Below are positions 44,794 through 54,026 of a stretch of 64,000 nucleotides of DNA, piece by piece. A model generated the notes under the pieces. That model was not told where the DNA came from. It made no database searches and worked only from the letters and a program-made list of their open reading frames with translations. The stretch is from an uncultured Roseiflexaceae bacterium (lineage in GTDB: Bacteria > Chloroflexota > Chloroflexia > Chloroflexales > Roseiflexaceae). Position 1 is the first letter of the stretch; each line of letters opens with the position of its first letter. Location: assembly GCA_937988885.1 (NCBI GenBank), contig CALKHR010000100.1:52983-116982 (forward strand). The letters are read 5' to 3'. Both the position numbers and the translations under genes were made by a program.

Positions 44794-47667
44794 ATGTACG
44801 ATGAACAACTTCCTTTGGTGCCATTGGATGTTGATAGCGCGGGTTGGCTGGTTGAATATGCTGAGCAAAGTTTTCAACAGGGGCATTTTTCGATTGCCCG
44901 TGATGCCTTCAAGCGTGCTTGCGATGTATGGCAAGAGCTCCGTGGCCCCAATTGTGTTGAAGTTGCTCGGGCCAGGCGCGGTTTGGGGAGTAGTTTGCTC
45001 GAACTTGGCGAGTACGCTGCCGCTCAAACAGCGCTTGAGCAGGCACTAGCCGATTGTGAGCACTTGCTTGGTCCTAAACATCGCGAAACTCTTCGCGCAA
45101 TTCACGATGTAGCCGTCGCCTCTTTTCATCTGCAACAGCCTCGACAAGCCCTGGATCTCGCCGAACGTGTGTTACACCTGCGGGAACACACCTTTGGTGC
45201 TGACCATCCCGATACGATCGAGAGCATCAATACATTGGCGATGATCCTGCATGGGCAGGGCCAGCGCGACCGCGCGATTGCGCTTCACACCGATGCGCTT
45301 CAGCGCTGCGAGCGCTCGCTCGGCGACCACCAGCGCACCGTCGAGACGCTGAGCGGCTTAGCGTCCTGTCTCGCGCACGATCCAGCCTCGCAACAGCGCG
45401 CCCGCTCCCTCTACGAGCGTGCGCTTACTATGAGCGAACGGGTGCTAGGAGACGCGCATCCGACCACGATACGCTTGCTGAACAGCCTCGCCGCCCTCAC
45501 CGTCGATCTTGGCGATCTAGCGACTGCACGGGCTATGCTCGAACAATCGCTGGCATTGCACGATCAATTGTACGGGCGACAACACGCCAACACCGCCTCG
45601 GTGCTGGTGAATCTCGGCGATATCGAGGTGCGGGCGCAGCAGTACGATGCGGCCCATTTCGATTATTGCGAAGCCCTGATCATTTACGAAGCGACCTTGG
45701 GCGCGCACCATCCCAAGACGATCCACGCCTTGGGCGAACTGATCGGCGTGATGGGCGAGTTGATCGTCCGTGGCGATCAATTCCCCGTGCAGCTCGCCTT
45801 TCCGTTGCATGTGTGCTGGACTGGTCTGCGGGCTGCCGCTGGCATGCTTCCCCCCAGCGATCAGCACATGCCCGGCGCGAACTTGACGCCGGAGGAGGCC
45901 GCCGCGCAACTGCACGACTTGGTGATGCAGCTCAGCTCCGAGCGCACCGCTCCCTCGCCCTCCGTCGAGTTGCAGCAACCCCAAGCCCAATCGACCGATC
46001 ACATTCTCGCTATCCGTGAGCTCATCCGAGATGGCGATCTTGTCACCGCGCACCAGCAACTCGAAGCGCTGCTCGCCTCCTATGGGTATCCCGATACGCC
46101 GATGCATATTGAGCTTGTTGAGCCGCTCGAACTGCTGGTCGAAGTGATGAAGAAGCGGGATATGCAGAACGATATCCTGCCGATCCAACAACGGATTGCA
46201 GCCATCCTTGAGGCCACGCTTGGGCCTACGCACCCTCATACGCAGTTTGCGATGTTGGAGTTGGCCGAGCGGCTTGAGCACAAGTACGGCCTGCGCGTTG
46301 CCGAGGGTCTGCGCGGACGTGTGGCGGATCTGCAGGAGAGCGAGATCGGCGCTGAGGATAATCTGATACGGATGGCGCGCGAATCGGCCTCGCAACTGCG
46401 CTACCACAGCAAAGACGCCTCCACCGACGACAAACCGCCCCAGCAGAGCCAGGTGCTGCGTCACGATGATGCCAAGCCCAACCCGCTCGCCGATGAACTC
46501 CTCTACGATGTGGATAGTGTGCCGTGGGAGACGCTTCAGCACGCCTTTGGCCCGGCGACCGATGTGCCCGAGCAACTACGAATGCTGCTCAGCCCGGAGA
46601 CGCAACAGCGCGACAAGGCATACAGCGAGTTGTACAGCAACATCTGGCATCAGAACACCATTTACGAAGCGACCTCCTACGCGGTGCCGTTTCTGTTGCG
46701 GATGCTGGCCGATCCGCGCACGCCAGATCGGACCAACGTGCTGTACCTGCTCAACGCGCTGGCCTACGGCACGGTGGATGAAGAGCAGACAACGCAGCGC
46801 CAGCAAGATTGGCTCGCAGAGACGCGCGCCGCGATAGCGCAGGGCATCGATCTGCTGTTCGCGCAACTCGATTCGTCGGATATCGATACGCAGCAGGTCG
46901 CGCTCTCCACGATCGCGATGTTGCCGAGCTGCGCCGAGAGCAGTGTGAAGCGCTTGCGCACGGCGTTGGCCTCCACCACCGACATGCGCTTGCGCACCCA
47001 CATCGCCCGTGCCCTGCACGAACTGATGGACAATAGCGAGGCGACACAGCGCCTGTTCACGGAACTGCTAGCTACCGAACAGCACGAAGCCGTCTACCTG
47101 ATCTCGGCGGTGGCCCTGCTGCAGCGCGGTAAGGAGCACGCCCCTGAAGTGGCTGTCCAAGCCATCTTGGGGGTGCTGCGCGAGCTCATCAGCGTGGCGC
47201 ATCAGTTCGATGCTCCGGTGGAAGATCGAGCGCATTGGGAAGCGTTGATCGAGCGATACTACCCCGCTTGGGGGCCGGAACCGCTGATGTTTATGTTGGA
47301 TGGACTGCTTCACTTGGGGCCGGAGCGCGCTCGTCGTGCGTTGTTGGAAGCTTTGTCGTTTGCAAACGACCCCGAGGATTGCGAGCGGATCGCCCAAACG
47401 CTGCTCGATTGTGTGTTTGACGCCGATCTGCGGCATGCGGGTGGCATCTCGCGCTCCTACGATCAACGTACCGGCACGTGGTCGGTCACGCACTTTGGCA
47501 TACCACTGCCCCCATCCTACGAGGCCCCTCAACTCACATCGGCCCAGCGCAAAGCCCTAGAGTCGATCCTGGCCAACAACGTGTTCTGGCAGCACAAGAC
47601 CGACCTGCTCAAACTCTACGGTTTGCCCAGCGAGCGGGAAGCGCTGCGCCAGTTCTTGGCCGCTTGA
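44794..47667 (+). CDS. Large TPR and HEAT-like repeat protein
   Basis: 957 residues, soluble. Residues about 30-310 are kinesin-light-chain-type TPR units with the (G/L)xxHPxT linker (FGADHPDTIESINTLA, LGDAHPTTIRLLNSLA, LGAHHPKTIHALGEL). Two more occur near 420-520 (LGPTHPHTQFAMLEL). The C-terminal ~400 residues, beginning near VPWETLQHAFG, are HEAT-like helix pairs about the completeness of neighbouring residues. No catalytic motif is seen. Probably a protein-binding scaffold, as similar NB-ARC-linked TPR proteins are in multicellular bacteria. AGGAG supports ATG 44794; the upstream GTG at 44764 does not have one. Confidence 0.85.
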   Translation: MYDEQLPLVPLDVDSAGWLVEYAEQSFQQGHFSIARDAFKRACDVWQELRGPNCVEVARARRGLGSSLLELGEYAAAQTALEQALADCEHLLGPKHRETLRAIHDVAVASFHLQQPRQALDLAERVLHLREHTFGADHPDTIESINTLAMILHGQGQRDRAIALHTDALQRCERSLGDHQRTVETLSGLASCLAHDPASQQRARSLYERALTMSERVLGDAHPTTIRLLNSLAALTVDLGDLATARAMLEQSLALHDQLYGRQHANTASVLVNLGDIEVRAQQYDAAHFDYCEALIIYEATLGAHHPKTIHALGELIGVMGELIVRGDQFPVQLAFPLHVCWTGLRAAAGMLPPSDQHMPGANLTPEEAAAQLHDLVMQLSSERTAPSPSVELQQPQAQSTDHILAIRELIRDGDLVTAHQQLEALLASYGYPDTPMHIELVEPLELLVEVMKKRDMQNDILPIQQRIAAILEATLGPTHPHTQFAMLELAERLEHKYGLRVAEGLRGRVADLQESEIGAEDNLIRMARESASQLRYHSKDASTDDKPPQQSQVLRHDDAKPNPLADELLYDVDSVPWETLQHAFGPATDVPEQLRMLLSPETQQRDKAYSELYSNIWHQNTIYEATSYAVPFLLRMLADPRTPDRTNVLYLLNALAYGTVDEEQTTQRQQDWLAETRAAIAQGIDLLFAQLDSSDIDTQQVALSTIAMLPSCAESSVKRLRTALASTTDMRLRTHIARALHELMDNSEATQRLFTELLATEQHEAVYLISAVALLQRGKEHAPEVAVQAILGVLRELISVAHQFDAPVEDRAHWEALIERYYPAWGPEPLMFMLDGLLHLGPERARRALLEALSFANDPEDCERIAQTLLDCVFDADLRHAGGISRSYDQRTGTWSVTHFGIPLPPSYEAPQLTSAQRKALESILANNVFWQHKTDLLKLYGLPSEREALRQFLAA

Positions 47668-47685
47668 TCGCCAGGATACAAAGCA

Positions 47686-47719
47686 ATGACGAGGTTCTGT
47701 CCGAACAGAACCTCGTCAT
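47686..47719. terminator. Bidirectional terminator hairpin
   Basis: Perfect 15-bp stem ATGACGAGGTTCTGT / ACAGAACCTCGTCAT with a 4-base loop between convergent genes. Confidence 0.75.
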
Positions 47720-47752
47720 CGTGTAACGAACCGATGTATTTGGCTGCCCGCT

Positions 47753-48745
47753 TTAGTGGAGCACGCTCGCCAGATCGCGGTACGTGCGGAGATCTTGGAA
47801 GTCGATCCCCAAGCTGACCATCGCCTGCGCCACCTCGGGCCGAATGCCGACCAACGCCACCTCGGTGCCCAACAAGCGCGCCATCTGCACCACCTTCAGA
47901 ATACCCTCGGCCACCTCGCTGTCCACCACTGGCACGCCAGTGATATCCAACACCACGCGGCGAACCGACATCTCTTCCAAGGCGCGCATTGCCTGTTTCT
48001 GCACGAGTTGTAGGCGTTCGCTGTCCATCGTGCCGATCAGCGGCACAACGGCGGTCGTAGCGCTCACCGGGATGACAGGCACGCTGAGCGATACGATCGT
48101 TTGTTGCTGCTCTTCGAGCTGCTTGAGCAGTGCGGCCTGCTCCGCCATCAACTTCTCTTGCTCCTCGGCGCGGGCGCGCAACTGTGCGGTGCGGGCTTCG
48201 ACCTGCTTTTCGAGTTGCAAATTGGCTTGGCGGAGCCTGCGCGCCGCGAGATCCGCGCTGTGCCGCTCCTTTTTGGCCTCACGGGAGGATGTTTCGAGCA
48301 CCAGACGAGCGCAGATCAGACCGCCAAGCTGCAATATGATCAAGGCAATTGGCAAAAGTTCCAGCTGAATGCCAAAATCTTGAGCGCGAAAGATAAAGCC
48401 GATCAAGGTGACCAGGGTCGTGATCAGCATTGCTAAGGGGGGGAGCAAAATGAGCGCGACCAGCGTTGGGAGGATCAGCGTGGCCATGTAGATGTAACTG
48501 GGGATAAGTTGGCTCGGCGTGGTAATGACGACGAACAACATCAGGACGACGAGAACATAACTAGCATGTTCCCATCCCTTCCAGTACGCCAACAACAGAG
48601 CACCTGTGAGGAGTGTCGCGCCGAAAATAATAAAGTTTTCAAAGACAAAGCCGAACTTGCCAATCTGAATAAGGCTTGCGATGAATGAAAAAAAGAAAAT
48701 AACCCCAAACACCACTAAAGTACTCTGACGTTGAGTGATATGCAT
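47753..48745 (-). CDS. Membrane STAS-domain protein, RsbR-like (copy 1)
   Basis: 330 residues. About six membrane helices (1-160), a long coiled coil (about 165-225, rich in Glu/Gln/Arg), then a STAS domain: LSVPVIPVSATTAVVPLIGT, RRVVLDITGVPVVDSEVAEGI, LLGTEVALVGIRPEVAQAMV. The DITG threonine is where RsbR proteins are phosphorylated, so it should feed a stressosome-like or phosphorelay switch with the membrane part as sensor. No kinase of the RsbT type is nearby. A frame from 48799 exists, but GAGGG supports ATG 48745. Closely similar to the gene at 51397. Confidence 0.9.
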   Translation of the reverse strand: MHITQRQSTLVVFGVIFFFSFIASLIQIGKFGFVFENFIIFGATLLTGALLLAYWKGWEHASYVLVVLMLFVVITTPSQLIPSYIYMATLILPTLVALILLPPLAMLITTLVTLIGFIFRAQDFGIQLELLPIALIILQLGGLICARLVLETSSREAKKERHSADLAARRLRQANLQLEKQVEARTAQLRARAEEQEKLMAEQAALLKQLEEQQQTIVSLSVPVIPVSATTAVVPLIGTMDSERLQLVQKQAMRALEEMSVRRVVLDITGVPVVDSEVAEGILKVVQMARLLGTEVALVGIRPEVAQAMVSLGIDFQDLRTYRDLASVLH

Positions 48746-48905
48746 GATACCCTCGCGCTGATAGAGATATGGCTTAGCTTGGCCACCACGTATCTTCACA
48801 ACCCTACCTGGCGTTGTGCGTGATAGAAGAGCGTGGCATGAGGGGGACGCTACTTGTTACTTGAGGCTTTCAATAAGCGAATACGGCCATATATGTACTG
48901 GATTT

Positions 48906-48914
48906 AGTATATCA
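48906..48914 (-). promoter_or_regulatory. Extended -10 element (TGATATACT) of STAS copy 1
   Basis: Minus-strand TGA-TATACT, about 155 bases before the ATG. The divergent spacer 48746-49050 is AT-rich and holds no gene; for the plus strand TATACT at 49002-49007 is a possible -10. Confidence 0.45.
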
Positions 48915-49050
48915 TAGATCATCTTTTGTCCATCAACGTATGTAATAAAGTAACAATGTTGCAATCATATGTAATCGATTTTGCTTACTATGTGTATGTC
49001 GTATACTATGTCCCACCATCATCACCGTTCTGAAGCTAGGAGTAACTGCA

Positions 49051-50382
49051 GTGACGCAATTATCCTCTGAAGAACAGGAACTTTTAGGGCGCGTGGAAAA
49101 CGCAATTAACACCAATTCACGCCCGTCGGACCTCAAAATCACCGATATACGCATTGCTGTAGTAGCCAGCAACTACGATTACCCCATTATTCGCATTGAT
49201 ACCAACCAAGGCGTGTATGGTCTGGGAGAAGTGCGAGATGCTGGGCATCGTGAGAACGCGCTGCAATTTAAAAGCATGCTACTCGGCCAAAACCCCTGCA
49301 GCGTCGATATGATCTTTCGGGCCATCAAGCACTTCGGCAATTGGGGGCGCGAAGGTGGCGGCGTTTCGGGGATCGAGATCGCGCTGTGGGATCTCGTGGG
49401 CAAAGTGTACGGTGTGCCCTGCTACCAACTGCTCGGCGGCAAATACCGCGACAAAGTGCGCATCTACGCCGACACGCCCGCGCCGGAGGAGGCCACGCCC
49501 GAGGGCTATCGCAAGGCGTTGGCGGGCCGCAAAGCGTTGGGACTCACCTTCATCAAGTTCGATATTCGCCCCAAACTGTTCGAGGAAACGCCGGGCGGCT
49601 TGGTGGGCCAACCCACCAAATACGAATACGAGCTTGGCAAATGGTGGAACGCTCCTGGCTCTGGCCCTGGTGCTCGCCTCACCGAACGGGGCATCGCCCG
49701 CTCCGTCGAGATCGTGGCCGCCATCCGCGAGGCCGTCGGCAATGAGGTCTCGCTGTGTACCGACCACTTTGGCCACGGCCACCTCACCCTCGATGAGATG
49801 ATCCGCCTGGGCGAAGCCTGGGAACCCTACAACCTGGCCTGGATCGAGGACCCCATGCCCTGGTACGATGTGCATGGCCATAAGCGCGTGGCCGATGCGC
49901 TGCGCACGCCGATCGCGGCTGGCGAGGAGCTTTATCTGTGGGATGGCTTCCGCGAGTTCATCGAGCAGCGCGCCCTCGATATTCTGCACCCCGACCTGCT
50001 CACGGCTGGCGGTATGATGGAGACGAAGAAGATCGCCGATTACGGCGAGCGCTACGGCATCCCCACCGCGCTACACTGCGCTAGCTCGCCGATCGGCTTT
50101 ATGGCGAATGTGCATTGCGCCGCTGCCATCCCCAGCTTCGTGGCGCTCGAACACCACGGCCTCGACCTGCCGTTCTGGGAGAGCCTGGTCACAGGCCTGT
50201 CGCCCGACTACATGGCCGATGGCTACGTGACCGTGCCCGATCGCCCGGGGCTAGGCGTCGATCTCAACCTCGAAGCGATCGAGGCCAACCTGCGCACGCC
50301 CGGCACGATGTTCCTGCCCACCGAGGAATGGAACACGCCTAAACTCGGCTTCTGGCGTCCCGACGACCGCTGGCCCGAATAG
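49051..50382 (+). CDS. Mandelate racemase/muconate-lactonizing (enolase superfamily) enzyme, probable sugar-acid dehydratase
   Basis: 443 residues, slightly long for the family. Capping domain with GVYGLGEVRDAG and GGGVSGIEIALWDLVGKVYG, then the barrel. Metal ligands are likely Asp in CTDHFGHG, Glu in WIEDPMPW and Glu in AAGEELY; a conserved His follows in TALHCASS. Enzymes of this type dehydrate sugar acids such as galactonate to 2-keto-3-deoxy acids. The next gene is an aldolase-family enzyme, fitting such a pathway and the galactose theme upstream, but the substrate is inference. GTG start with TAGGAG upstream. Confidence 0.88.
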   Translation: MTQLSSEEQELLGRVENAINTNSRPSDLKITDIRIAVVASNYDYPIIRIDTNQGVYGLGEVRDAGHRENALQFKSMLLGQNPCSVDMIFRAIKHFGNWGREGGGVSGIEIALWDLVGKVYGVPCYQLLGGKYRDKVRIYADTPAPEEATPEGYRKALAGRKALGLTFIKFDIRPKLFEETPGGLVGQPTKYEYELGKWWNAPGSGPGARLTERGIARSVEIVAAIREAVGNEVSLCTDHFGHGHLTLDEMIRLGEAWEPYNLAWIEDPMPWYDVHGHKRVADALRTPIAAGEELYLWDGFREFIEQRALDILHPDLLTAGGMMETKKIADYGERYGIPTALHCASSPIGFMANVHCAAAIPSFVALEHHGLDLPFWESLVTGLSPDYMADGYVTVPDRPGLGVDLNLEAIEANLRTPGTMFLPTEEWNTPKLGFWRPDDRWPE

Positions 50383-50403
50383 CCCAAGCGAAAGGAAGTG
50401 ACT

Positions 50404-51321
50404 ATGGCGCGTTTCGACCATCTCAAGGGCGTATTCGGGCTGTTGCCCACCCCCTACAACGAAGATTACACCATCCGCACCAACGATCTGCGTGCGGCAG
50501 CCGAGTTCTGCTGTAGTACTGGTCAGCACGGTATTGTGTGGCCGGTGCTGGTTGGCGAGTTCTATTTGCTGGGTGAAGAGGAGCGGATTCGCCACCTCGA
50601 CGCGGTGCTCGAACAGGTCAACGGGCGCATTCCTGTCGTGTTCGGCTGCTCGGGCGTTTCGGTGCCGCAAGTGCTGTTGTTCGCCAAGGCCGCGCAGCAG
50701 GCGGGTGCCGATGCGATCATCGCGATGGCGCCTGCCCGCAGCAACGCCGATGTCGCGATGGAGATGTTCCGGCGGCTCGCCGATGTCTACGATGGGCCGA
50801 TCATCTTGCAGAACGCCGCCACCTACGCGCCGCTCACTGGCGAGCAGATCGCCACGCTGGTCGATGAGGTGCCGCAGATCGAGTATATCAAGGAGGAGCG
50901 CCCGCCCGGGCCGAAGCATATCGCCGAGGTGCACCGATTGGTGGGCCACAAGATCAAGACGATCTTCGGCGGCGCGGCGGGCAAATTTCTGCCCGATGAG
51001 TTGATCCGCGGCGCGAACGGCTGTATGCCCGCCTGCGAGTTCGCCGATGTGCTCACCACGGTGATGGAGCGCTGGTGGGCGGGCGATCAAGAGGGCGCGC
51101 GCGACCTGCACCGTCGGCTGCTGCCGCTGATGATCCTGGAGAATTACCCGTTTATGCGCTACGTGCTGAAACAGCGCGGCGTGTTCACCTCGCTGGTCGA
51201 GCGGGTGCCCGCCGGACCCGACGCGCTCGACCTCGACGATATGCGCGAGATCGAGCGGCTCTACCAGGCCATCGCGGGCGATGTGCGGGGTTACCCCATG
51301 CGTCCGCTGGAGGCGGAGTAA
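50404..51321 (+). CDS. DHDPS/NAL-family aldolase, catalytic Tyr replaced
   Basis: 305 residues, one TIM barrel of the dihydrodipicolinate synthase family: GLLPTPYNEDYTI, VVFGCSGVSVPQ and Schiff-base Lys in IEYIKEERPPG. The usual LYNxP loop with the catalytic tyrosine reads ILQNAATYAP, so Tyr is Gln and Pro is lost. Chemistry may therefore differ from a standard aldolase. Gene order suggests it handles the 2-keto-3-deoxy product of the upstream enzyme. AAAGGAAG supports ATG 50404; GTG 50398 is in frame. Confidence 0.87.
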   Translation: MARFDHLKGVFGLLPTPYNEDYTIRTNDLRAAAEFCCSTGQHGIVWPVLVGEFYLLGEEERIRHLDAVLEQVNGRIPVVFGCSGVSVPQVLLFAKAAQQAGADAIIAMAPARSNADVAMEMFRRLADVYDGPIILQNAATYAPLTGEQIATLVDEVPQIEYIKEERPPGPKHIAEVHRLVGHKIKTIFGGAAGKFLPDELIRGANGCMPACEFADVLTTVMERWWAGDQEGARDLHRRLLPLMILENYPFMRYVLKQRGVFTSLVERVPAGPDALDLDDMREIERLYQAIAGDVRGYPMRPLEAE

Positions 51322-51339
51322 CTTCGCAACGCGACACCA

Positions 51340-51376
51340 AAACGCACACTTGGGGCTACAACCCAAGTGTGCGTTT
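51340..51376. terminator. Bidirectional terminator hairpin
   Basis: Perfect 15-bp stem AAACGCACACTTGGG / CCCAAGTGTGCGTTT with a 7-base loop, between the aldolase and the convergent STAS gene. Confidence 0.8.
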
Positions 51377-51396
51377 CGATGTAGGGCGTGCTATGG

Positions 51397-52410
51397 TTAG
51401 ACTGCAAACGCCCTGATCTGTTCGAGCGCGCCAGCCAGATCGCGGTAGGTGCGTAGCCCTTCGAGATCCATCCCGTGCCCGACGATCGTCTGAGCGACCT
51501 CGGGGCGGATGCCCACCAACATCACATCGGCGCCCAGCAAGCGGGCCGCCTGCACCACCGCCAGAATCCCCTTGGCGACGATCGTATCGACCACGGGCAC
51601 GCCAGTGATATCGAGCACCATCCGGCGGGCCGAACGCTCCTGGAGCGCTTTGAGCGCTTCCTGTTGCAGGTAATTGAGGCGTTCGCTATCGAGTGTGCCG
51701 ACCAACGGCAACACCACCGTGTTCGAGCTCACCGGGATCACTGGGACGCTGAGCGAGCGGATGGTCGATTGCTGGAGCTCTAGTTCCTGGAGCAGTTTGG
51801 CCTGTTCGGCCACTAACTCGGCCTGCTCGTCGGTGCGCTTTTGAAGCTGGAGCGTGCGTTGTTGAACCTGTGTCTCGAGTTGCGCGTTCGCCGCTTCGAG
51901 CGCCTTGGCGGCGTGCTCGGCCTGCATCCGCGCTTCTTGGCTCGTCTTCAGCGCGTTTTCGAGCACCATGCGCGCGATCACCATGCCGCCGATAAGCACG
52001 CTGTACAGAATAAAATCGATGGGTGAAAGTTGCGAATCGACCCAGAACGATCCGAGCAATAAGCCCAGTACGATGCTCAGACCCGTGAGGGCGATGCCCA
52101 AGGGCGGTAAAAACACCAATGCCATGACTGGTGGTAGCATCAGCTCAAGGTGCAAATGGTTGGTCAATGCGAATTCAGTCTGCGTAAGGATGAACATAAT
52201 GGTCATAACCGCGACCACGATATACCGGGCAGGCTCCCAACCGCGCCAGTACGCAACTAACAATATCGTGATAACCAGCGCTTCTCCAAGCGTAACCAAT
52301 GGATTGTTGAACGGATCATTTGTGATGTACTGAACGGCAGCGACGATAAATCCACCGATTGACATGAGGATTAGGAAGCCCAGGATGCTTGTTCTTTGAG
52401 TGATGCGCAT
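51397..52410 (-). CDS. Membrane STAS-domain protein, RsbR-like (copy 2)
   Basis: 337 residues with the same plan as copy 1: membrane part (1-165), coiled coil (about 170-230), and STAS with SVPVIPVSSNTVVLPLVGT, RMVLDITGVPVVDTIVAKGI and LLGADVMLVGIRPEVAQTIV. The coiled coil and STAS parts are far more alike between the copies than the membrane parts, as expected if the two sense different signals and feed one pathway. GGGGGAAA supports ATG 52410; MGE at 52422 is possible. Confidence 0.9.
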   Translation of the reverse strand: MRITQRTSILGFLILMSIGGFIVAAVQYITNDPFNNPLVTLGEALVITILLVAYWRGWEPARYIVVAVMTIMFILTQTEFALTNHLHLELMLPPVMALVFLPPLGIALTGLSIVLGLLLGSFWVDSQLSPIDFILYSVLIGGMVIARMVLENALKTSQEARMQAEHAAKALEAANAQLETQVQQRTLQLQKRTDEQAELVAEQAKLLQELELQQSTIRSLSVPVIPVSSNTVVLPLVGTLDSERLNYLQQEALKALQERSARRMVLDITGVPVVDTIVAKGILAVVQAARLLGADVMLVGIRPEVAQTIVGHGMDLEGLRTYRDLAGALEQIRAFAV

Positions 52411-52553
52411 GATTTCCCCCATCTTAGGTGTGCAGTTGCCCTGGTTGCGCTCGATGCGTGGAGAGAACCGTTCTTATGACGTGGAACAGCCATTCATGCA
52501 GACAGGGGATGAATTGCTACGCACAACAGTCCGTGGTGCGTGATGCGCATGGC

Positions 52554-52581
52554 ATTATAGGGTATTACCAGGTGTTTGCAA
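52554..52581 (-). promoter_or_regulatory. Predicted promoter of STAS copy 2
   Basis: Minus-strand TTGCAA, 16-base spacer, TATAAT, about 145 bases before the ATG. Confidence 0.6.
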
Positions 52582-53053
52582 TGGCTTATTGGTTCGATTC
52601 GTGATCGAATATCGAGCAATATAATCGGAAAATATTCATCGGATAGTGAACATGGCTAAATGGCGATAATCTGCTGAATGATAGGGAATTTATCATTATC
52701 GCGCTACTACATTGGTTATGAAATACATTATTTGGTGAATATTTTGTGGAATGCTCTATTTGATGAGGTTACTATTGTATACGCTGTGCATCGCGTATCA
52801 TTTAGAAGCTTTCTAGAAAGCATTCCAATGCGAGAGCGTGGGATGCGCTATACGCGGAAATGCGCGTACTCACGAGCAACTTGGCTGCTGCGCAAGACCC
52901 CAAGGAATCCGCTCTGTTATGCCAGTATCATTTTGTTCCTCGGTATGGTCCTTGTTCGGTGGTCTGTATGTGTTCTTTTGTAGGCTGACACATATCTTTC
53001 TGCCCATAATCTCCAGATGCTTTTCAGAAATGCGCTGAGTGATCGCCAAAATT
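52582..53053. other. Intergenic region, no convincing gene
   Basis: AT-rich in its first half. An open frame at 52678-52983 lacks a ribosome site and family resemblance. Nothing else stands out. Confidence 0.5.
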
Positions 53054-53062
53054 TGGTATAAC
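53054..53062 (+). promoter_or_regulatory. Extended -10 element (TGGTATAAC) of the APH-like gene
   Basis: TGG-TATAAC, giving a leader of about 40 bases to the ATG at 53109. Confidence 0.55.
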
Positions 53063-53108
53063 ACGCACCATTCTTGCCAGATGATACGTGCATTGAAAGG
53101 ACGGCCCG

Positions 53109-54020
53109 ATGCCTGAGTTCGCCGATCTACCGCCCGCTTTTGTTCAGAATGTTCTTGGAGCCTTTGGTGATGCGGGCCGTGCATGGCTTGCGCAACTGCC
53201 TACGACGCTCGCGACCTACGCCGAGCGCTGGCAGTTGAGCGTACAGCCGCATTTTGCCAATTTGTCGTACAACTACGTGGCCCCGGTGCTGCGCGCCGAT
53301 GGCTCGGCGGCGGTGTTGAAGCTTGGCGTGCCCCACGATGGCATTGTGTGCGAGGGGGCTGCACTGCGTTGCTACGCTGGCGAGGCGTGCGCACAACTGC
53401 TCGAAGCCGACCTGCCGGGTGGCGCGCTGTTGCTTGAGCGTCTGCATCCAGGCCTGTTGCTGGCCACGATCGGCGACGACACGCGGATGACCGAGATCCT
53501 GGCCGAGACGATGCAACTGCTCTGGCGCGAGCCGCCGCCCGATCATTGCTTTCCATCGCTGGCGCACTGGACGCGCGACCTTGAGCGGACGCAACAGGCG
53601 TATGCCGACGGAAGCCTGCCGTTCTCGCCGCGTTTGCTGGAACAGGCGATACAGTTGCGCAATGAGCTATTGGATTCCTCCACGACGCCCATACTGCTGC
53701 ACGGCGACCTGCACCACGAGAATGTGCTGAGCGCGACCCGTCGGCCTTGGCTGGCGATCGACCCGAAGGGTGTGGTGGGTGACCCGGCCTACGAGGTTGG
53801 CGCGCTGTTCTACAATCAGATTCCGCCCAACGTCGATCTGCGGCGGATGCTTGCGCACCGGCTCGATGTGCTCGATGAGCGCTTACCGCTCGACCGACAG
53901 CGCCTGCACGGTTGGGCGATCGTGCAGGCGGTGCTGTCGGCGTGTTGGAGTTTGGGGGAGCAGGACGATGGTTGGCGGCACGCGATCGCCTGCGCCGAGG
54001 TGCTGGCCCAACTCCGCTAG
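53109..54020 (+). CDS. APH(6)/hydroxyurea-type phosphotransferase
   Basis: 303 residues, similar in length to streptomycin 6-kinases. The kinase-like fold shows the beta-3 lysine in AAVLKLGVP, catalytic loop LLHGDLHHENVL with Asp and Asn, and metal loop AIDPKGVVGDPAYEVGALFYN, which is the signature of the APH(6)/hur family. Members modify streptomycin or other small hydroxylated molecules; in a chromosomal setting the natural substrate may be different. AAGGAC precedes the ATG. The convergent ABC gene ends 6 bases away. Confidence 0.88.
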   Translation: MPEFADLPPAFVQNVLGAFGDAGRAWLAQLPTTLATYAERWQLSVQPHFANLSYNYVAPVLRADGSAAVLKLGVPHDGIVCEGAALRCYAGEACAQLLEADLPGGALLLERLHPGLLLATIGDDTRMTEILAETMQLLWREPPPDHCFPSLAHWTRDLERTQQAYADGSLPFSPRLLEQAIQLRNELLDSSTTPILLHGDLHHENVLSATRRPWLAIDPKGVVGDPAYEVGALFYNQIPPNVDLRRMLAHRLDVLDERLPLDRQRLHGWAIVQAVLSACWSLGEQDDGWRHAIACAEVLAQLR

Positions 54021-54026
54021 GCGGCG

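Noticed and set aside
52678..52983. A 101-residue plus-strand frame
   Set aside because: AT-rich, no Shine-Dalgarno, no recognisable family; left as intergenic.
53109..54020. Acquired antibiotic-resistance gene
   Set aside because: The protein is APH(6)-like, but there are no mobile-element marks around it and base use matches its neighbours; a resident metabolic kinase is as likely.
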